From the NCBI RefSeq assembly GCF_011326735.1, contig NZ_JAANCN010000005.1:1-64000 (forward strand): 64,000 bases of DNA, read 5' to 3'. Below are positions 60,100-64,000 of this stretch, in pieces (the first letter of the stretch is position 1; every line of letters begins with the position of its first letter). The stretch comes from Phycicoccus endophyticus. GTDB lineage: Bacteria; Actinomycetota; Actinomycetes; Actinomycetales; Dermatophilaceae. The position numbers and the translations under genes are program-made. The notes under the pieces were generated by a model. That model saw only the letters and a program-made list of their open reading frames with translations, was not told where the DNA came from and did not search any database.

Positions 60100-62959
60100 G
60101 CGCACCGCCGCCCTGAGCGCGGCACTGCGAGGGGCCGGCGTCGGCGACGTCGACCCCTCGCCGCTCGCCCGCGCCCTGTACTCCTCGGACGCCTCGCTCT
60201 ACCGGGTGCCGCCGCTGGCGGTGGTCCGGCCGCGCCACCACGACGAGGTCGAGGCGACGCTGGCCGTCTGCCGCGAGCTCGCGGTGCCGGTGACCGCCCG
60301 CGGCGCGGGCACCTCGATCGCGGGCAACGCGGTGGGGCCCGGTGTGGTCATCGACCACCGCCGTCACCTCGACCGTGTCCTGCACGTGGACCCCGAGGCC
60401 GCCGAGGCCGTCGTCGAGCCGGGGGTGGTGCACGCCCGGCTCCAGGAGGCGGCCCGGCCGCACGGCCTGCGCTTCGGCCCCGACCCGAGCACCCACACCC
60501 GCTGCACGGTCGGTGGCATGCTCGGCAACAACGCCTGCGGCGCACGGGCCCTGGGGTACGGCCGCACGAGCGACAACGTGCTCGCCGTGACGGCGCTCAC
60601 CGCGGCCGGGGAGCGGCTGCGGCTCGCGGTCCCCGGTCGAGGTGACCCGGGCGCGCAACCGCCGGCACTCGTCGCCGCCGCCCGGGAGCTCGTCGGCGGG
60701 CAGCTGGCCACCGTGCGCACCGAGTTCGGCCGGTTCGGGCGCCAGGTCTCCGGCTACGCCCTCGAGCACCTGCTGCCCGAGAACGGGGGCGACCTGACCC
60801 GGGTCCTCGTCGGCAGCGAGGGCACCCTCGCCCTCGCGAGCGAGCTCACCGTGCGGCTCGTGCGGGACGAGCCCCACCGCATCCTCGTCCTCCTCGGCTT
60901 CCCCGACATCGCCGCGGCCGCCGACGCCGCGCCGGCGACCCTGTCGGCGCGTCCCACCGCCTGCGAGGGCATGGACCGCCGCCTCCTCGAGCCGCTCTTC
61001 CGCTCCGGACGCCAGCACGAGGGGTCCTTCCCGACCGGCGGCGGCATGCTGCTCGTCGAGCTCGCCGGTGAGGACCCGCGCGAGCTGCGCTCCCGGGCCG
61101 ACCGGCTCGTGCGGGACGTGGGGGCCGCGCGCTCCCGCGTCGTCGACGACCCCGCCGAGGCCGCGGCCCTGTGGTCGGTACGCGAGGACGCGGCGGGGAT
61201 CGCCGCCCGCACGCTGGACGGGGCTCCCGCGCACGCGGGGTGGGAGGACGCCGCCGTGCCCGTCGCCCGCCTCGGGCAGTACGTCCGGGCCTTCGACGCC
61301 CTGCTCGACGAGCACGGCCTGCGCGCGCTGCCCTACGGCCACTTCGGCGACGGCTGCCTGCACGTACGGATCGACTTCCCTCTCGGCCACGGCCCCGACG
61401 GCGGGCAGGAGGCCTACCGCCGGTTCGTCGAGGACGCCGCCGAGCTCGTCGCGGCCCACGAGGGCTCGCTGTCCGGGGAGCACGGCGACGGCCGGGCCCG
61501 CAGCGGTCTGCTGCCCTCGATGTACTCCCCGGCCGCGCTGGCCCTGCAGGCCCGCCTCAAGCGGCTCTTCGACCCCGAGGGCCTGCTCAACCCGGGCGTG
61601 CTCGTCGACCCGGACCGCCCCGAGGAGGCCCTGCGGGCCGCGAGCCGGCAGCCCGTGCGGCTGCGCCGGGCGCCCGCTCTCCTCGCCGACGGGGCCGCGC
61701 TCGGCGACCTCGCCCACCGCTGCACCGGCGTCGGCAAGTGCGTCGCGACGAGCACCGACGACGTCATGTGCCCCTCGTTCCGGGCGACCGGCGAGGAGAA
61801 GGACTCCACGCGGGGGCGGGCACGCGTCCTGCAGGAGCTCGCCACGAACGGCACCACGTCGGGCTTCGACGCCCCCGCGGTCGCCGAGGCCCTGGACCTG
61901 TGCCTCGGGTGCAAGGCCTGCGCCCGTGACTGCCCGACCGGGGTGGACATGGCCCGGCTGCGCTCGGAGACCCTCCACCAGCGCTTCGCCGGCCGTCGGC
62001 GGCCCCGGACGCACCTGACCCTCGGCCGCCTCCCCCGCTGGGCCGACCTCGCGGCCCACGCCCCCGGGGTGGTCAACGCCGTGACCCAGGGGCCGCTGGC
62101 ACCGCTCGTGGCACGCGCGGCCGGCATCGACCCGCGCCGCTCGATGCCCCGCTTCGCGTCCATGACCTTCCACCGGGCCCGGCGGACGCGGCCGGCCACC
62201 GCGGGTGCCCCGGTGGCCGGCGGCCGGCCGGTCGTGCTCTGGGTGGACACCTTCACCGACCACTTCGCCCCCGAGGTGGCCGAGGCAGCCGTCCGGGTCC
62301 TCGAGGGCGCCGGGCACGAGGTGCGCGTCGCCGGCGACGGCGTGTGCTGCGGCATCACCGAGATCTCCACCGGTCAGCTGGACCGGGCCACCGCCTCGGT
62401 GCGCCGGACCGTGCGGGCCCTGGCCCGCGAGCTCGACGACGACGCCGTCCTCGTCGGGCTCGAGCCCTCCTGCCTCGGCGTGCTGCGCGAGGACGCCCTG
62501 CACCTCCTGCCCGGCGACGAGGACGCCGCGCGGGTCGCCCGGGCGGCGCGGCCGCTCGCCCGGCTGCTGCTCGACACCCCCGGCTGGCGGCCCCCCGACC
62601 TCTCCGGGGTCCGGGTCGTCGCCCAGCCGCACTGCCACGAGCACGCGGCCACCGGCTGGCAGGCCGAGGAGGAGCTGCTCACCCGCAGCGGCGCGGACCT
62701 GCACGTGGTGCGGGGGTGCTGCGGGCTCGCCGGCAACTGGGGGGTCGAGGCCGGCCACCACGACGTCTCGGTCGCCATCGCCGAGGGCGGCCTGCTGCCC
62801 GCCGTGCGCGACCTCGCAGACGGCGGCCTCGTCTGCGCCGACGGCTTCTCGTGCCGCACCCAGGTGGCCGACCTCGTCGGGCGCGACGCCCTCCACCTCG
62901 CCGAGCTGCTCGACGGCGCGGACGAGGTGGCCCCGGGAACGGTGAACGTGCTTGGGTGA
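60092..62959 (+). CDS. FAD-linked oxidase with iron-sulfur and CCG domains, D-2-hydroxyglutarate dehydrogenase-like
   Basis: 955 residues from GTG 60092. An FAD-binding-4 domain ([38 protein letters not shown]) with [23 protein letters not shown] leads into the FAD-oxidase C domain ([33 protein letters not shown]). [4Fe-4S] motifs CTGVGKC and [17 protein letters not shown] follow. A C-terminal CCG pair ([25 protein letters not shown]) is the last part. The architecture equals E. coli YdiJ, a D-2-hydroxyglutarate dehydrogenase, and D-lactate dehydrogenases. In this operon it would reoxidise D-2-hydroxyglutarate to 2-oxoglutarate and pass electrons to the quinone pool (inference). Confidence 0.85.
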   Translation: MDERTAALSAALRGAGVGDVDPSPLARALYSSDASLYRVPPLAVVRPRHHDEVEATLAVCRELAVPVTARGAGTSIAGNAVGPGVVIDHRRHLDRVLHVDPEAAEAVVEPGVVHARLQEAARPHGLRFGPDPSTHTRCTVGGMLGNNACGARALGYGRTSDNVLAVTALTAAGERLRLAVPGRGDPGAQPPALVAAARELVGGQLATVRTEFGRFGRQVSGYALEHLLPENGGDLTRVLVGSEGTLALASELTVRLVRDEPHRILVLLGFPDIAAAADAAPATLSARPTACEGMDRRLLEPLFRSGRQHEGSFPTGGGMLLVELAGEDPRELRSRADRLVRDVGAARSRVVDDPAEAAALWSVREDAAGIAARTLDGAPAHAGWEDAAVPVARLGQYVRAFDALLDEHGLRALPYGHFGDGCLHVRIDFPLGHGPDGGQEAYRRFVEDAAELVAAHEGSLSGEHGDGRARSGLLPSMYSPAALALQARLKRLFDPEGLLNPGVLVDPDRPEEALRAASRQPVRLRRAPALLADGAALGDLAHRCTGVGKCVATSTDDVMCPSFRATGEEKDSTRGRARVLQELATNGTTSGFDAPAVAEALDLCLGCKACARDCPTGVDMARLRSETLHQRFAGRRRPRTHLTLGRLPRWADLAAHAPGVVNAVTQGPLAPLVARAAGIDPRRSMPRFASMTFHRARRTRPATAGAPVAGGRPVVLWVDTFTDHFAPEVAEAAVRVLEGAGHEVRVAGDGVCCGITEISTGQLDRATASVRRTVRALARELDDDAVLVGLEPSCLGVLREDALHLLPGDEDAARVARAARPLARLLLDTPGWRPPDLSGVRVVAQPHCHEHAATGWQAEEELLTRSGADLHVVRGCCGLAGNWGVEAGHHDVSVAIAEGGLLPAVRDLADGGLVCADGFSCRTQVADLVGRDALHLAELLDGADEVAPGTVNVLG

Positions 62960-62984
62960 GGGGGAGCGACCCGAAAGGACCCCG

Positions 62985-64000
62985 ATGACCGACGCGACGG
63001 CGGCCGAGAGCCACCGCGGTGCCTTCTCCTCCCGCAAGGTCTTCATCCTCGCGGCGGTCGGCTCCGCGGTCGGCCTCGGCAACATCTGGCGCTTCCCGTA
63101 CGTGGCCTACGAGAACGGCGGCGGTGCCTTCGTCCTGCCCTACCTCGTGGCGCTGCTCACCGCGGGTATCCCGTTCCTCCTGCTCGACTACGCCCTCGGA
63201 CACCGTGGCCGGGGCTCGGCCCCGCTCTCCTTCGCCCGCACCGACCGGCGCACCGAGTGGATCGGGTGGTGGCAGGTCGGCATCTGCTTCGTCATCGCCG
63301 TGTACTACGCGGCCGTCATCGCCTGGGCGGTGCGGTACACCGGCTTCTCGCTCGGGAAGGTCTGGGGCGACGCGCCCGAGGAGTTCCTCTTCGGCTCCTT
63401 CCTCCAGGCCGGCGACCCGGGGGTCAGCCTCGACCTCGTCCCCGGGGTGCTCGTCCCCCTGGCCCTGGTGTGGGCGGCCGTGCTCGCCGTCATGGTCCTC
63501 GGCGTGCAGAAGGGCATCGGGGCGACCGCGGTCGTCTTCATCCCGGTGCTCGTCCTCGCCTTCGGCGCGCTCGTCGTGCGGGCGCTCTTCCTTCCCGGCG
63601 CCGGCGCCGGCCTCGACGCGCTCTTCAGCCCGGACTGGGCCGCCCTCGGGCACGCCTCGGTGTGGGCGGCCGCCTTCGGGCAGATCTTCTTCAGCCTCTC
63701 GGTCGGCTTCGGGATCATGATCACCTACAGCTCCTACGTCTCCCGGCGCACCGACATGACCGGCTCGGGGCTCGTCGTCGGCTTCGCCAACTCCGGCTTC
63801 GAGCTGCTCGCGGGGATCGGCGTGTTCGCCGCCCTCGGGTTCATGGCCCAGGCCAACGGCGTCCCCGTCGACGAGGTGGCCTCCGACGGGCTCGGCCTGG
63901 CGTTCGTCGCCTTCCCCGCGATCATCAACGAGGCACCGGCGGGCGGGCTCATCGGCGTGCTCTTCTTCGGCTCGCTCGTCTTCGCCGGCGTCACCTCCCT
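62985..64000 (+). CDS. Sodium:neurotransmitter symporter family transporter (partial, runs off right edge)
   Basis: 338 codons are visible and no stop is reached. The NSS family signature [57 protein letters not shown] holds TM1-TM2 with the unwound Na+/substrate site. Later come [17 protein letters not shown] (TM6) and [21 protein letters not shown] (TM7). Members import amino acids or GABA-like compounds with Na+. It starts 25 bp after the D-2-hydroxyglutarate dehydrogenase-like gene, so it is probably in the same operon and may import the substrate. The substrate is unproven. Confidence 0.9.
   Translation, partial: MTDATAAESHRGAFSSRKVFILAAVGSAVGLGNIWRFPYVAYENGGGAFVLPYLVALLTAGIPFLLLDYALGHRGRGSAPLSFARTDRRTEWIGWWQVGICFVIAVYYAAVIAWAVRYTGFSLGKVWGDAPEEFLFGSFLQAGDPGVSLDLVPGVLVPLALVWAAVLAVMVLGVQKGIGATAVVFIPVLVLAFGALVVRALFLPGAGAGLDALFSPDWAALGHASVWAAAFGQIFFSLSVGFGIMITYSSYVSRRTDMTGSGLVVGFANSGFELLAGIGVFAALGFMAQANGVPVDEVASDGLGLAFVAFPAIINEAPAGGLIGVLFFGSLVFAGVTS

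Overview
The window is very GC-rich, gene-dense DNA with many GTG starts, 4-nt stop/start overlaps and several apparently leaderless genes. This is typical of Actinomycetota. The gene mix (crtE-crtI-crtB, heterodimeric lycopene cyclase, crtU-like desaturase/methylase, mycothiol-type thiol chemistry, LutABC, DctSR/DctA) fits the order Micrococcales, perhaps near Intrasporangiaceae/Ornithinimicrobiaceae. The taxonomic guess is inference only. No rRNA, tRNA, transposase, integrase or CRISPR array was seen.

Layout. (1) 1-2.3 kb: tail of a repeat protein, a cupin ribosomal-protein hydroxylase and a PPK2 polyphosphate kinase. (2) 2.5-16.5 kb: a sulfide/persulfide detoxification island. It holds two CstB-like persulfide dioxygenase/rhodanese proteins, an SQR-type flavoprotein, peroxiredoxin, thioredoxin, a single-domain rhodanese, a TDT-family channel, a PIG-L deacetylase, two methyltransferases, two 54-residue proteins, a NifX-like protein and a CsoR/CstR-family repressor. 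A palindrome, ATACCC-N4-GGGTAT, sits in front of most of these genes. Two looser copies occur 35 kb away in front of a permease at 52.0 kb. (3) 16.6-31 kb: HU, PEBP protein, aminobutyraldehyde dehydrogenase plus aminotransferase, a secreted repeat protein next to a two-component system, a SWIM/SNF2 helicase, MarR regulator, fumarase, a lipase-like hydrolase and an FMN-type stress protein. (4) 31-41 kb: 6-phosphogluconate dehydrogenase and a tightly overlapping carotenoid operon whose predicted product is an aromatic carotenoid such as isorenieratene. Phytoene synthase and type I IPP isomerase are fused in one protein. (5) 41-48 kb: cold-shock protein, DctSR-like two-component system, dicarboxylate symporter and lactate utilisation genes lutABC. 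(6) 48-54 kb: sugar ABC transporter without its ATPase, the CstR-site permease and an epimerase-like protein. (7) 54-64 kb: GlpD, small genes, and a GntR-controlled operon encoding a lactonase, a hydroxyacid-oxoacid transhydrogenase, a His-tailed FmdB-like protein, a D-2-hydroxyglutarate dehydrogenase-like flavoprotein and an NSS transporter cut by the right edge.

Two patterns stand out. One is the ATACCC/GGGTAT regulon, which links enzymes, thiol redox proteins, small proteins and transporters into one sulfide-response programme. The other is a family of intergenic arrays with a near-palindromic core TGACC-N4-GGTCA, repeated at exactly 52 bp (four cores) or 42 bp (five cores and three cores). 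These spacings are close to whole numbers of helical turns. A third system-level observation is the 57.5-64 kb operon, whose enzymes would form a closed 2-oxoglutarate/D-2-hydroxyglutarate loop for gamma-butyrolactone or 4-hydroxybutyrate breakdown.
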